Under the pieces are notes generated by a model. The model was not told the origin of the DNA, ran no database searches, and saw only the letters and a list, made by a program, of their open reading frames with translations. Below, one piece after another: positions 31,540 to 43,790 of a stretch of DNA of 64,000 nt; position 1 is the stretch's first letter, and each line of letters starts with the position of its first letter. The DNA is from Symsagittifera roscoffensis. Its lineage: Eukaryota > Xenacoelomorpha > Acoela > Convolutidae. Where the stretch lies: assembly GCF_963678635.1 (NCBI RefSeq), contig NC_087065.1:16040572-16104571 (forward strand), read 5' to 3'. The translations under genes and the position numbers were made by a program.

Positions 31540-34500
31540 AGTCCTACCCCACTCTCCGGACAAAAATATTTATCGACGTCCCCGTCGATGGTGCTGGGTT
31601 CAAGTTTTCCGGTGGTATTTCTAGTGGCCGATCAGTGGCTGTCCAACCAAATAGTGGATTTCCTGTCTTCACATGTTTCATTGCTGACCCGTCGAACTGC
31701 TGGATGTTTTGCGCCTCCTTCTCGTCAGTCTCAAGGTTATGCATCCATTCCAGTACCCTCAGGTTTGTATTTTCCTTTCTTTCTATCTCGCTTTGTTCCA
31801 GGTCTACTTCTCGTTCCGGTACGGAGTAGTCTTCTTGCAAGGAATGCTCGCTGTCGTTGATGATTGGTCACTCTTCATTGGCTACCAGCTCGCCCACGTT
31901 CACCACCTCCTCGCTTATCTCATCGGGCTGTATCTTGTCAATCAAGAAGTCGTCGCCATACCTGTCGTACCTCATGCCTGTCCGTTTGCGATCATTTTTT
32001 CTCGTCCCTGTGGTCATGGGCAGATCTGGTTTTGTCCACTTTGGTACCTCGTTCTGCTCTGGAACACTCCAATCTTCCTCCGCGAAAGAACCTTCGTCCG
32101 AATCCACCTCTATCTTCTCGTTATCATCCATGCTCACGTCCTCGTTGCAGTCATTTTTCTCTCTGGTGCCTTTCTCGTTCACCTCACATGCTGGTACTAC
32201 CAGTAGGTACTCGGGTCCTTCCATGTTCTGTGGTACACACCAGTCTTCCGGAGATGGGACTTGAGGTTTCAGATTTTCGTAGTGCGCCGCACGGCCTGTA
32301 TTCAAGCGATAGAACCGGCACTGCTGGTGTACCTCTGTTATCATGAACGGTCCTCTCCATTTCTTCAGTAACTTCTTAGTCCCTTTTGGTGGTATGATAT
32401 TCTGGAACACCCAGACGTACTGTCTCACAGCATACAGTTTCGCCTGAAGTTTTTTTCATCGTACTTCTTCCGCTGTCTCATTTGTAACTGCGCCGTGTTC
32501 CTTCTACAGAGCTCATTCAGTTCCTGTTGTCTCCTGACCGCTTCCTTCACGTACGCCTGCGGCGACGTCTTTTCGCCTGCGGATGGAAGGATGTCAGGGG
32601 CATCGCTCTCTCCCTGCCAGTCAACATCATGAAAGGACTGATCCCTGCTGTTGAGTGCTGCGTGATGTTATACTCCCCTACCACTTGCGGTAGATATTTC
32701 TTCCAATATGTCATGTATCTCGAGTAATATACCCTGAGCATTCCCACCAGAGTTCTGTTCTGCCTCTCCACTAATCCGTTCGTTCGAGGATGGTAGGTTG
32801 TTGAATGCGCTTGAGCAATGTGGGATCTCCTTATCAGTTCTTTTGTCAGGTCCCCCACGAAGGCTTTCCCATTGTCCGATTGGAATGTCATCGGACAATC
32901 ATGTCGTGATATCCAGTGCGTTATCAAATGATCAAGAGTTTCTTCCGCTGAGGCCATGTGACATATTACCGCTTCTGCCAGTTTCGTGAAGTGGTCTATA
33001 ATTAACAGTATCTGATTGTATCCCGAGTCGGTCATGCAGATCTTCTGATGGTCTCTCTGCACGACCTCATTAAATTTCGAATTTTTCACGGATTTAAGTG
33101 GGAATTTCATTTTTCTAGGGTATTTTAATTGCAAACACGACAAACACGCGTTCACCCACCTTTCGCAAGCCTTTCTCAACCCTGGCCAATCAAACCTGTG
33201 TGATATTCTTTGTTGTACCTTGTCTATCCCCTGATGTCTAATCTGGCCGTGCGATCTGAACAACACTTCCGTCTGATGTAGCTGTGGTAATATGATGAGA
33301 TTATTCTTGTGTAAAATCTTCTCCTCATCTTTCCTCCTACAGGCTACCACATCATCAGCTGTGTGATAGAGTAAGTCCCTTCTCTTTTTGTAGAACTGGC
33401 TCAAGATCTTGTATCTATCCTCATCCAGTCCTCCTTTTTCCTTGTCTCGCGTCCGGATCCATCCTTGTCTCGCGTCCGGAGAGGCTGCTCGCCATCTTTT
33501 CATTCTTCTGGGCTCGTATCGGATCCCATAGTATGTATCTCGCTTTGACGTATTCCTTCAATACCGTCATTTGACCGTTCAGTTCTCCGGGACTGCGGAT
33601 GTTAACACAAACTATCCTTCTCAAGACCTCCCTGTCATCATCCGGTTCCAGATTCGCACTGACATTTGAATTGCACGATAGCTCCCTGAATGGTTTCCTT
33701 GACACCGCTATCTTCTCAAGCTCTTCTCCGCCGTACGCATCATGTTGCTCTAGGTTGTTTGTTCCTGCGGAAGAGTCACTTTGTAGTTCACTGTCGTGGT
33801 GCCTCTTTTTCTCTTCTGCTAATATCATGCAAAGACTGTTCTAGTCATCACCACTTTTTTCTGAGTCATCCCCCCATTCTTCCGACTACCGGACAAATTC
33901 TCTTCCTCACCGTCTCCTTTTGATTTCGACCACTCTTCGGACTCTTGATCTGGTCCTAGGTGTTCGGATTCCTTCTTGAATGTCACTTTATTCTTCCGAA
34001 ATGTAGTCTGTCTAAGTGTGTCCTGTGGGATTTTCTCGACCAATGTCCGCACAACTTCTTCGTCGTCAGGTTGCTTGCCTATCGTTGAGTCTTCGCCATG
34101 AGCCGCCGCTTCCCCTCTTTTCAATATGGTGACTTCCGGTGTGTCTTTATCATTGTTCCGGACTGTAGGTTTATCGTCTGCTAGTTTCTCGAGTAGTCTC
34201 CTCAGATCTTCTCCTATCGTCACCCTTCTCGTCGTCTCCACTTCACCGAGGTCGTAGCCTTTTGCTTTTAGTGTTTCCCTCACTATCATAGACTTGAGCA
34301 TCGTTTCCATTGGAATCCCTGTTTTTCTCTTGAGAATTTTTTTCGTCTCATGTTCTGCTGGCAGCTCGGGATGGTCCTCTATTGGTTTCCCTGACTTGCC
34401 AAGCCACCTCGTGAGTGGAAGACTGTCATACGTCTCCTTGTCCATAAATGAGAAGCCATCTTTGATTTCCGGCCTGTCGGCCTCCCTTTGCTCCTGTCTC

Positions 34501-36970
34501 TCGTAAAACTCCGTTTTTTTTGCTCAAGCTGTCGGCATTTTGATGTTTTGATGTTTGTCCCTTGTTCTGTGCTCAATAATCAAGTTGTAACCATCCAGGC
34601 GCACTAAACATCTCCCAATGTAGCTCTGGTCCATTGAGTACGTTTTTAACCAACTGAGTGCTTTGTTGTCGACTCGTAACTTGAGCTCGCTACCCAGGTA
34701 TGCCCTGTGTTTTTCTGAAAAGGTGACTACCGCGAACATTTCCGCTTTGGGTGCTCCGTACTTCATCTCTATATCACTCAAGACTTTGCTCCCGTTAGCT
34801 ATCGGTCTCAAGACTGTCTTCCCGTTCCACTCCTGTTCTTGAAGGAGTATTCCAGAGATCACTACCACCGATGCATCCGTGTCCAGCACGTACATTCCCT
34901 TTTCCGTGGGCATCCCTAGCACTGGTGCTTCGCACAGCTCTTTTAATTCTTTGAAATGATTACTCTGCCGCGTTATTCCACGTGAACTTCTCACCCTTGT
35001 GCCTCATGAGTTGGTGCATTGGATATATTTTGTCCACATAGCCCTTGATGAACTCCCTGTAGTAGTTTGCGAAGCCAAAAAAACTCATCAAATGGTGTTC
35101 TATTTTTGGAGATTTCCAAGTCAGTATTGCCTTTACCGCATCTGGGTCTGGTCTAATACCATGTTTGTCCACCATTCTTCCGAGCTATTTGATCGAGTCC
35201 TTGAGAACCTCACATTTCGATGGCTTGCATTTCAGTACTGCTCTCTTCATACTAGCAAACGCCTCATCCAGTCGTTCAATGTGGTCCTCCAGTGTAGGTG
35301 TTGCAATTACCACGCCATCTACGTAGCACATTATTAAATTGCCATATTTCTTTGTTACGCTTGTCAGCGCCTGTGCCAATTGTCGTTGGAAGGTGGCTGT
35401 CGCATTGCAGAGGCCAAGGGGCATCCTTTTCCAATGAAACAATCCCAGCTCGCTTGCAAAACCCGTCGTGTCCCTGTCTTGCTTGCTCAGTGGTACCTGC
35501 CAAAAGGCCGACCCTAGATCAGAAATTGTGAAAAAAAATTGCGTCGCCTAATCGCCTAATTTTGAAAGGCTCTCATCTATCCTAGGTATGGGATAGGCAT
35601 CCTTCACCGTGACGGAGTTCAGATATCGAAAGTCACAGCAATACTCAAGTTGGTCTCCTTTCTTTTTAGTCATCACTACTCCACACGCCCACAGTGATTT
35701 GGATGGTTCTATCTTGTCATACTCTAGTGGGGTCTCTATCTCTTTTCTACAAGCATCCGATTTGTAGAAGCATCCGATTTGGAGTCATACGCCTCGCCCC
35801 CTCCCTATGCGGCACCGCCGACTCTTCTAGCTCTATTTCAGGTTCAACAAAGTTGCAGCATCTAATGTTTGTCTAATATCTCGAAAAAACATCCTGATTC
35901 CTATCTAGAACGTCCTTGATGGCCTTGAGCCGTTCGTCTGTTACCTTTCCCCTCAAATGATTAATATCTGGTAATACTGGTTTGTCCATTTCCAATTCCT
36001 CTAGCGTGGGTCTTTCTGGAAAATTCGAACAGCTCGACAGTTCATTGTCTGTCTCTGACTTAAGTGATTTCACAAGACCTGATGAACGTTTTTTTCTTCA
36101 ATCTTCTCAAGATACAAATTTTATCCCTATGATTCGGCAATCATGAACTTGATTTTATTTCACATTTTCAGTCATTTCATATCTAGTTTCCACGGGCAGT
36201 GCGTATCCTAGCTTCCTCCTCCTCTGGATTGTGATTGGTAAATCGAGAGTATTCAACAAGACACTGACGCAGAGGCCACTCTTGATTATCCAGAAGGATC
36301 TTCCTAAAATAGCAGCACTTTGACTGTTTGGATTGGGTACAATACAACCTTGTTTATTGTCGCTTGGTTCATTATAGTTTTTTATCCATAAACTTACTAC
36401 TGCCGCCTCATTTGCTTTCAGCCTTACCCTCCTGCTCAAGAAAACTGGAGCCTTATTTTCATTCGTCATGATCAAATTTACCGGTTTAATTGCGTACTTC
36501 CTTTCCGGGTTCCGAATCCTGAACATCGCATTGTTTAGATCAATTGTTACATTGAAATTTCTGATGAATTGGCAGTTTCCTCTAGATTCTCCACCGCCAG
36601 AAAGCTCATCCACAAATTGCGTTCCCCCAGGTTTAGGGCTATTATTGGTGTCCTACCTATAACCCGAAGCGCCCCTTGTTTACCGCTGACAGCCGTATTC
36701 TTGAGTCAATCAGGTCATCTTTGTCAAACACCACTCCTCTCCAAGTCTCAATTGGTATTACCTCAATACGGTTCCCGTGTCCAACAAGCCACGCAGTTGT
36801 GTCTTCTTTCCGCTTATGTCCAATACGTGTGCAGACACGCCTGATTCCGTTCCCAGATGCATGGCATCCTCGTCCAGCATAGCACAGTGCCCAATGGATC
36901 TCACTTTTAGTTCCTCTCTGCCAACATAGATTTGCCCGGCTAGATCCTCATCACATCGTTTATGTGATCA
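31540..36970 (-). pseudogene. pol of element B (protease, RT, RNase H, integrase)
   Basis: Minus strand, Ty3/gypsy order. Aspartic protease region at about 36,960-36,450; reverse transcriptase at about 36,070-35,180 ('MFHWKRMPLGLCNATATFQR', then 'CYVD' palm motif); connection and RNase H at 35,175-34,530 ('MYVLDTDASVVVISGILLQE'); a charged linker at 34,510-33,830; integrase at 33,503-32,547 with zinc-finger region ('ACLSCLQLKYP') and the DDE core ('FQSDNGKAFVGDLTKELIRR', 'TTYHPRTNGLVERQNRTL'); and an acidic C-terminal tail at 32,428-31,544. Enzymes for cDNA synthesis and integration. The pieces are broken at roughly a dozen places, so it is a fossil. Confidence 0.9.
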
Positions 36971-37364
36971 TCTTTATTCCATCTATCTTCAACATGTCTT
37001 CATGTGGACCCTAGGCTTCCGTGTATCTGTTGTCTATGCGAACTGATTTACTACCACCTCTCGTGAGTAATGCCCTTCAAGCTCTAGAAGGAGTTTCCAG
37101 GCTTACTGCACTCAAGTAAACCGCGTACACATCTATAGGCATTATTGTCTGATCACTCGGTTCACTCAGGTTTCTTGTTACCTCGTGGCCGCCCACTGAT
37201 TATTGACATGATTCTTGCCCCAATTTTCGTGATGCCAGATGGTTTTCCTGTCACCGTTTTCAAGGTGTTGCAATTGCTCCTGCTCATCGAGTTCTCTCCG
37301 GTCTCTGGTTCTGGTCTTGTCATACAGAGCGTTTCATTTAATCTCTGTTTTCCTGTTTCCTGTT

Positions 37365-39560
37365 TCAGCCGTTTTCGATGTCTTTGGTCGCCAAGTCTTG
37401 CTTCACTTTGTTGATCGCCTCTGCAGCTGCCCTCTCGTAGTTTATCTCTAGAGAATCTCTCTTCTCGGCCCCCGTGGCATCTTTGTTTTGTGTCACGGCC
37501 TTTACTGTCTTTGTTGATAATTCCCCAACCGCTGCTTCTTTGTTGTTCCTATCGTTTTCAGCTTGTCTGTTCCTAGTTTTTTGCACTGCGGCCAGTGCTA
37601 GTTTGTGTTTCGGGTGAATCTGATTCTTCGCCGCCTCCCAAAACAAAGGACAATCCATCCTGAAACGGCCTTTTTGATTACAGAAAAAAACACCTCGCGC
37701 CTATCTTGATGATCAAGCCACTGTAAAACTCATGTTCCTCCGTTTGATTCATATCCTCTTCCTCTGGCGCGTATCCCAAGCTTTTCATGCCTTGCTTGTA
37801 TGTCGTGCAATCCACCACATGATGACCCGCTGATCCACAATTTGCGCATGACCTACGTTTGTCCATTTCATCTCTAGGCTTGTACCATGACGACTTTTGT
37901 GGCTGGCTCCCCCTTGCATGTTACTGCCTTCTTAGTATGAGTACTTTTTTGGTTTCATTAAAATTAACTCTCTTGACTGTTGTCTCATCTCTTCTGGAGT
38001 TGGTGCATTATCCTTTGATAGTGTATAATACGTTGCCAGCATCGTTCTCAAGTTGTCGCTTCTCACCCCGTCAATGAACTTTGAAGCGATGCTGAAGTTT
38101 CTTCTCTTCGTGGTTTCTTTCGGGTCGCTTCTTCTTCTCAAGCTTTCAAGATCATCCAGGAATCGATCGAATGACTCGTCTTCCCTTTGTCTTGTTTTTT
38201 CAAATGTCATCACCGCTTGATTACCCTTCATTCCTGATCCGAATCGATTCAACAGTATCTCGAAGATTTTTTCCGCTGTAACACGCTCCTTCTCTTTCTT
38301 TGCTACCGCGCATTTTAGTGCGGTGCATTCTAAGTTGCTTAGTATTGCCGCGCAGGCCTGCCTTTCGTCGTTCCAGTTATCTTGTTCTAGATGTAGTGTC
38401 ATTACCTCAACCCATGTATCAATGCAACCATCTGAATCGTCGTTGAATTCCTTAGGTTTTTTGAAGGTTTTCCGGGATTTGCCACTGCCTCTGTCACTTG
38501 AGTCTGTGTTCCTTGTTGCGAATGCTTCAAGTGTCCTGTTCAGCATTTCCCAGGTATTGGCCCACGTCATGGCATCCGGTTGTACACCCGTATGTGATAC
38601 TGAGTCCTCTGTCGTCCTTGTTGAGTTTGAGGCTCCTACCTTCACGGCAGTCCTTATCCCTCCTGACGCCATGGTGCTATCAATCCGTGTTAACGGTGTA
38701 GATTCTCGTTTCTTTCGTTGTGGTTCCACGAAATCGATTTTAGTTTCGGATGGCTTTTCCACCACTAATTTATCTTGGGACATTGAATTTCTCAAGAGTG
38801 CATCCAGTTTGGGCTGTATGGCACAAGAATTTTCAGCTTGATCCTTGCCCATTGTATTCATTCTGGTCTCTATATTCCACAACTTCTGATTCATGGTGTC
38901 ATACCGTTTCTTCATTTCTTCCATATCCTTCTTGATATGTTTCTCTCGCTCGCTCTTTGTCGGTAGCGTCTACCTTGTCCGACATCTGCTGTAGCTTCTC
39001 TGCCGTCGCCCTTACCAGGACTTACTTCCCTTTTTAGCTCTTGGCGGTCTCCCTCACTGTATTTCAGTTTCTTTTCGATTTGCTCCAATTTTTCCATCAA
39101 GTCGCCCAGCTCAACTGAAGTTGTTTTTTCTTGGTTAGCCGATTGCTCCATGTGTGACTTGCTCTTCGTCTTGTCTGGCTTCTGTTGTAATAGCGGAAAA
39201 TGTTCCAAACATTTTGTCTTTCTCGGTCGTTGGCATGACCTCCTCTTTCTCTTTTGGTTTCATCCCGACCATCACTGCAATCCTCTGTGTGAACGACGTT
39301 CTTTTTGTTTGAGAACCATCTTTTATCGTTTCTGACGTGTTGTTTGTTGTTTCGTCTACATTGCCTATTGGTGAGAACTCTTTTGTTTTCTTCTCCTGTT
39401 CTTCTGCTTTTAGCATTGGCGTTGATTCCGTCGTCTTTCTTTCCACCCCGTCAATACTCTGATCTGGCGTCTCAAGATCGGTTTCTCTAGCCGGTACAGT
39501 TGGTTCTTCTACTGCTTTCTCCTTGGCCTTATGCTCCTTTATGCTTCTTGTATTGACCAT
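37365..39560 (-). pseudogene. gag of element B
   Basis: Minus strand. It begins with a methionine at 39,560 ('MVNTRSIKEHKAKEKAVEEP'), followed by a Lys/Glu/Thr-rich N-terminal part and a short coiled coil (39,208-38,912, 'DLMEKLEQIEKKLKYSEGD'). The capsid-like part lies at 38,924-37,932 ('GCIDTWVEVMTLHLEQDNWN', 'ILLNRFGSGMKGNQAV'), then a CCHC zinc knuckle at about 37,850 ('CANCGSAGHHVVDC'). The capsid part resembles the retrotransposon gag family (Pfam Retrotrans_gag type). Large parts stay open; a few breaks are present. Confidence 0.85.
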
Positions 39561-42176
39561 GTTTATTTAAATGTTCTTTTTCATTACTTTCGGGTTTGAT
39601 AGTGTTCCTTTCCGTTGTGACGAGGTTTGATTTTGTTTCGGTCCTGTTGTCTTTCTATCGGTTATCGATACTCTACTTCGTTTCATGATTTTTATATACA
39701 ATTTTCTTTATTTACAATTTTATCAATTACAAGTCCCTGTTGTAAAATCGGATTGCAATCTTATATACACTTAAAAAAATCGTGTATTAAAAACCAAAAC
39801 CAGTCCTTTTAATCTAAATCAGTTTTGAATCTAAATCAATTTCAGTCCTCAGTACCCTTCGTTCAAGTGTTGCAACACTTGGTTACTGTACCCGGACTTT
39901 TCTGAACCCTCCTGGGACCCTTCGCTCAAATGTTGGGACTGTCCCAGGACTTCTCGCACAAGTGTTTGAGACACTTAGTACTGTTTTGAATCTAAATCAG
40001 TTTCAGGCCTTAGGACCTTCGTTCTAGTTTTGGGATGCTTTTACACTGTCCCAGGATTTCTTGGTACTCTCCTAGGACCCTTCGCTCAAGTGTTGGGACA
40101 CTTCGATGGGTATTGGTACACTTGGTATCGTCCTAGTACTTTTATGTACCCTCCTAGGACCCTTAGTGTTCTTTTGAGACCTTTCTTTAGTGTCCCAGGA
40201 CTTTTCTGAACCCTCCTAGGACCCTTCGCTCAAGTGTTGGAACACTTCGTTGCTGTCTCAGGACTCTTTTGAACCCTCCTAGGACCCTTCGCTCAGGTGT
40301 TGGTTTACTCCGTTGCTGTACCACGGCTTTTTTGAAGCCTCCTAGGACCCTTCGCTCAAGTGTTGATACACTTCGTTGCTGTCCCAGGACTTTTCTGAAC
40401 TCTCCTAGTACCCTTCGCTGAAGTGTTGTGATACTTATATCACTATCCCCAGACTAAGTGTTGGGACACCTAGATCAGTATCCCCAGACTGAGTGTTGGG
40501 ACACTTAGATCACTATCCCCAGACTGAGTGTTGGGACACTTTGATCACTATCCCAAGACTGCCGGCAGGACTCTTGTACTTCTTACCACCTTTTAAGCTC
40601 AAGTCTTTCTTCGCCTGATTGAAGAATTCCCCTGTGCCTTTTGTCGAGTATTGAGATACCTGATCCACTATCCCAGTACCAGGGAGCTCTAGTCTCAAAG
40701 AGCTCTAGAGCTCTAGTATTAAAAATAATCCCCAAAACCCAATTCTGTTCACCATAACTTTCTTTACTAAGCCCCCTAGAACTACCTTCCCTGTTTTAAT
40801 CCGATGAAAGTCGAAATACGACTTGTTTGTTAGTTTGTAACTTTAGTGGATTCGTTAAAATTCTCTGAAATCTGGAACCAAAAACGTTAAAACTTTAAAA
40901 ATTCCAATAAAATGAAAGTTACAAAGGCAGAAAGGTAAGTTTACCAAAATTTCATAGGCAACCTATGTCATCTTCCGTAAAAAAATGTCTGGTAACTGAT
41001 TGCCACGCGTTTTTCCTCCCCCCTACTAGCGGTCTTTTGAGGTATTCTCCTTTTGGGTTCCAAAAACTGTCTATTTCCAATCCCGTCACCCGATCCGACC
41101 AGGTTACCTTCCCTAATTCGATCTTAAATTTGGATCTCCTCGCCTTGCAACTTTTGTTCTGAGTCTATAGATGGATCGTTCTAGACTCTGGGTCTGCTAA
41201 TGTAACTAAATTGACGATATTGATTGTATAGTTATTTTAATGTGTCCCCCCTTTTAAAATTTTGTATCGCCAACCTCTATCTTAACAGGCCCCCCTTCTA
41301 ACCTCTCTCCCCCCCTATCTAGTCCCCGACTTAAGCCTAATTTTACAGTTAGGTACAATGGGTGCTAAACTTCTCAAGAGAAAGTCCGTAGATCCTGTTT
41401 CCAAGCTCTGCTCAATTAAAAATTCTTTCCTCAAAACAGTGGGTATCCGCTTATCCAGTTTTACACTTATTTCCTATAATTTAACGTGTATTTTAACGAT
41501 ATCCGGTTGACCAAGTAGAACACCTCTGAGTACCCTCCTCCGTTTGCTCTATTTTGCTTTGATCACACTTCTGGCTGGTCACCTGTCGGTTGGTCACACT
41601 TTCCCCCTGGGCTGGTCACCTGTTCCAGTCAAGTCTCCCAGTGGTCAAGCCTCCCATATGTCCACGTTCCCACTTCGCTGGTCACCTCTTCCAGACAAGT
41701 CTCCCTGTGGTCCGCTGATATCACAAGCTATCTGAAAACCTTACAACGCCCCACACTTGGGCACCTGTACACTGTTGCTGATTTGATTGAGACGATCGGT
41801 CTTATTGGAAAACAGTATGGGTATACTATTTTAATTGATATGAAGGTTTGATCCACCCAATCTGGAAGTCAAAGCCAATGTCTTTTTTGAGGTTTTATCG
41901 TTTTTTGTTTCTGTTTATAATTTTTTTTGGTTTTTGTTTCGTTTTTCGTTTTTACTAGTTTTTTTGTCCCCCTAGTAACCCCCTTACTCGGTTAGCTAGG
42001 CCTCGTTTCGGAAAGCGCAACAGGAGAATTTTCTCAAGTTTTCTTAAAAAACGAACGCGGTACAACTATAAGCTGAATACGTTCCCGTTGAACTGCACCA
42101 CCGGTACTGTAGAATGGGCATGTAGCCCGGAGCTGTGTCAAGTGGGTTTGATCCCGTAGTATTGATGTCATAAAAA
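39561..42176 (-). other. leader of element B
   Basis: About 2.6 kb between the primer-binding site and the gag start. It contains the repeat array at 39,850-40,560, a small set of 'CTGGTCACCTGTTCCAG' repeats at 41,570-41,720, T-rich and C-rich runs (41,880-41,990; 41,240-41,330), and no open frame that was recognised. Long, repeat-bearing leaders are also seen in A and C. Confidence 0.6.
39850..40560. repeat. tandem array with ~60-65 bp unit in the leader of element B
   Basis: About ten imperfect units on the plus strand built around 'CCTAGGACCCTTCGCTCAAG' then 'TGTTGGGACACTT' and 'TGTCCCAGGACTTTTCTGA'. Reverse-complement units carry 'GAAGGGTCCTAGGAGG', a G-rich motif similar in kind to the 'CCGGAGGGGTC' motif in the leaders of A and C. 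Unit length varies from about 40 to 65 bases. Confidence 0.85.
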
Positions 42177-42191
42177 GACCCAGGAGCGCCA
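42177..42191 (-). promoter_or_regulatory. putative primer-binding site of element B
   Basis: 'TGGCGCTCCTGGGTC' on the minus strand starts 11 bases after the LTR end (...CTGTCACA). Fourteen bases are identical to the site in element C. The matching tRNA 3' end would be ...ACCCAGGAGCGCCA; which tRNA this is was not determined. Confidence 0.65.
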
Positions 42192-42202
42192 TAAAAACAC
42201 TA

Positions 42203-43089
42203 TGTGACAGTCGCCTACTTAAGTCACATATGAGGTTTAAGAAAAATAGGCCCTATAACTATTGGCTCAAGACTCAGGGACACTATCACTTGTGTTTTTC
42301 TAGCTCAAGCGGTCGGAGCCAATTCGGTTCACTTGCGACATGAGACTAAAACCCGCGTTACAGCTTGAAGGCCACTACCAAAATACACCCCCCCACTCTA
42401 GAAAATAAGAACGCCTCCATACTCAGGTCTCAAAATACCTAAAATACGCGAACGCCGTTAAAAACAGGGTCAGAACCTTATGTATATTTACTTTTTATTA
42501 GACAGTGGACCTTTGATCCATTTCGGATGGATCAACCTAAAAACTCTCCCCAACTCAACATAACAATATTAAACACACTCAAGAAAATTAAATTAGGTAC
42601 TCACATACCAACACGACCTCTAGAATTGAGTAACTAAACTGTAAAGCAACTCTAGAATTGATTGAATAACTAAGTTTAACTCGAAAAGTTTGAAATAAGT
42701 AAGTTTTAACTCAAGGAACAAATTTTTGATCATGACCATTGGCAGCTTCAGATGTCCACCTTTCCTTCGAAGGTTCACTCTGGTCCACTCTAGTTTACTT
42801 CCTCTCCACTCGCGATTGCTTTCCGTCTTCTGCCAAGAATGAGACAGCTCTACTCTCGTTCGAATTATGTCTGGAAATTGCGAATAGCGATTTCCCGCTG
42901 CTATTTGTAACAACTTTACGGCTATTGAAGTTCGAATCTTCTGATCTTATTTTTCTGATATTTGCAGTTGTCGCGAGAAACTTGAGCATGATATGCTCAA
43001 TTCGAATTTTTGAAAAATTGCATTTCACCCCAAAATCAAGACCAAACGTTTTCTCGAGGTCAAACTTTCAAATATGACCGACTGGCACA
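42203..43089 (-). repeat. 5' LTR of element B
   Basis: 887 bases, TG...CA on the minus strand (TGTGCCAGTCGGTC ... GGCGACTGTCACA). Paired with 14,361-15,247. It would hold the promoter and polyadenylation signal; an 'AATAAAA'-type motif is visible on the minus strand near 42,500 ('CTAATAAAAAGTAAATA'). Confidence 0.9.
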
Positions 43090-43228
43090 GATCAAAAGTC
43101 GTTTGACTGATGGCCTAATATGTAATTTTTTACTTAGACCGAAACAGACCAGAAAACGAATTGGCTAATGTAAGACGGTTAAAAACGAGTACAATTAAGG
43201 TAACTGACGCCTGCCAGTCGTCAATAGG

Positions 43229-43350
43229 TACTTTTTCTGGGTGCCGGACATCAAACCGACGGGACTTCAAGTCGAACTGTAAAACTGTCCCTAATTTTAC
43301 AGTTCGGCTTGAAGTCCCGTCGGCTTGATGTCCGGCACCCAGAAAAAGTA
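43229..43350. repeat. 56 bp arm hairpin
   Basis: Arms 43,229-43,284 and 43,295-43,350 are inverted copies matching at 54 of 56 positions, with a 10-base loop (CTGTCCCTAA). Confidence 0.95.
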
Positions 43351-43753
43351 GGAACAGTTCAAGCCGAATGTTTCCTGATAAAATCGATAAAGTTTGAATA
43401 ATTTGAAAACTTTTTTGACGAGATTCTGAATTTCATGATTTTTATTCACTAGTTAATGGCGTTTGTATATAATTTAAGCCACCAAATGATGTTTTGGAAA
43501 CTTGAAAATAAAACATGGTGATAAGGCATTTTTAATCATTATAATTTATGCATTTCAAAAACCGGCTGATGTTATTAACGTATGCCAATCGCAAGTGGTG
43601 CATTGTCACGAATAACGCGTATTCTGGACTGAAATTGCCAAAACTTTTTTGAAACGGTACGTTTACAGATGATAATGAAGCGTTTTGAGGTGCTTGTAAA
43701 GTCCCTTCGGCTTGAAGTCCCGTCGGCTTGTTGTCCTAGACCCACTTTTTCTA
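43229..43753. mobile_element. TA-flanked inverted-repeat element (MITE-like) in solo LTR D
   Basis: About 525 bases that interrupt solo LTR D. The left end 'CTTTTTCTGGGTGCCGGACA' with the following 'CCGACGGGACTTCAAG' recurs in inverted form at the right end (43,699-43,753, 'CTTGAAGTCCCGTCGG'), and both ends adjoin TA. Near the left end a second inverted copy of the same terminal sequence forms a strong hairpin (next feature). It has no coding capacity. A non-autonomous mariner-like origin is suggested by the TA flanks, but no transposase relative is in the window. Confidence 0.6.
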
Positions 43754-43790
43754 CGCTCCGTCACTGTGTAATGTCTGGGCGAATGTTACA

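Larger units (their letters stand above)
14361..43089 (-). mobile_element. LTR element B: 28.7 kb Ty3/gypsy-like fossil with long post-pol region
   Basis: Bounded by two 887-base direct repeats (14,361-15,247 and 42,203-43,089) that read TG...CA on the minus strand. From 5' to 3' on the minus strand it has a putative primer-binding site, a 2.6 kb leader with a repeat array, gag, pol (protease, reverse transcriptase, RNase H, integrase), a macrodomain-like frame, a spacer, and about 15 kb of further coding-like sequence partly present twice. The gag-pol order, zinc knuckles and integrase type fit Ty3/gypsy. The two LTRs differ by roughly 6-8% by eye, so the insertion is of intermediate age. 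It is broken at a few dozen places. At most a 3 bp target duplication (GAT) is visible. It lies inside solo LTR D. Confidence 0.85.
43090..43790 (+). repeat. solo LTR D, right part (with an inserted TA-flanked element)
   Basis: Continues the LTR of 13,595-14,360 after element B. It aligns with element C's LTR at 45,400-45,540 ('AGACCAGAAAACGAATTGGCT', 'CTGCCAGTCGT') and again at its end ('TGGGCGAATGTTACA', 43,776-43,790). Between these two lies the insert 43,229-43,753. After 43,790 the sequence no longer follows element C, and the flanks 'ATCA' (before 13,595) and 'TTCA' (after 43,790) could be a worn 4 bp target duplication. Confidence 0.7.

Noticed and set aside
39850-40560. Regularly spaced repeats that recall a CRISPR array
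   Set aside because: Units vary in length, there are no unique spacers of constant size, no cas genes, and the context is a eukaryotic LTR-element leader.
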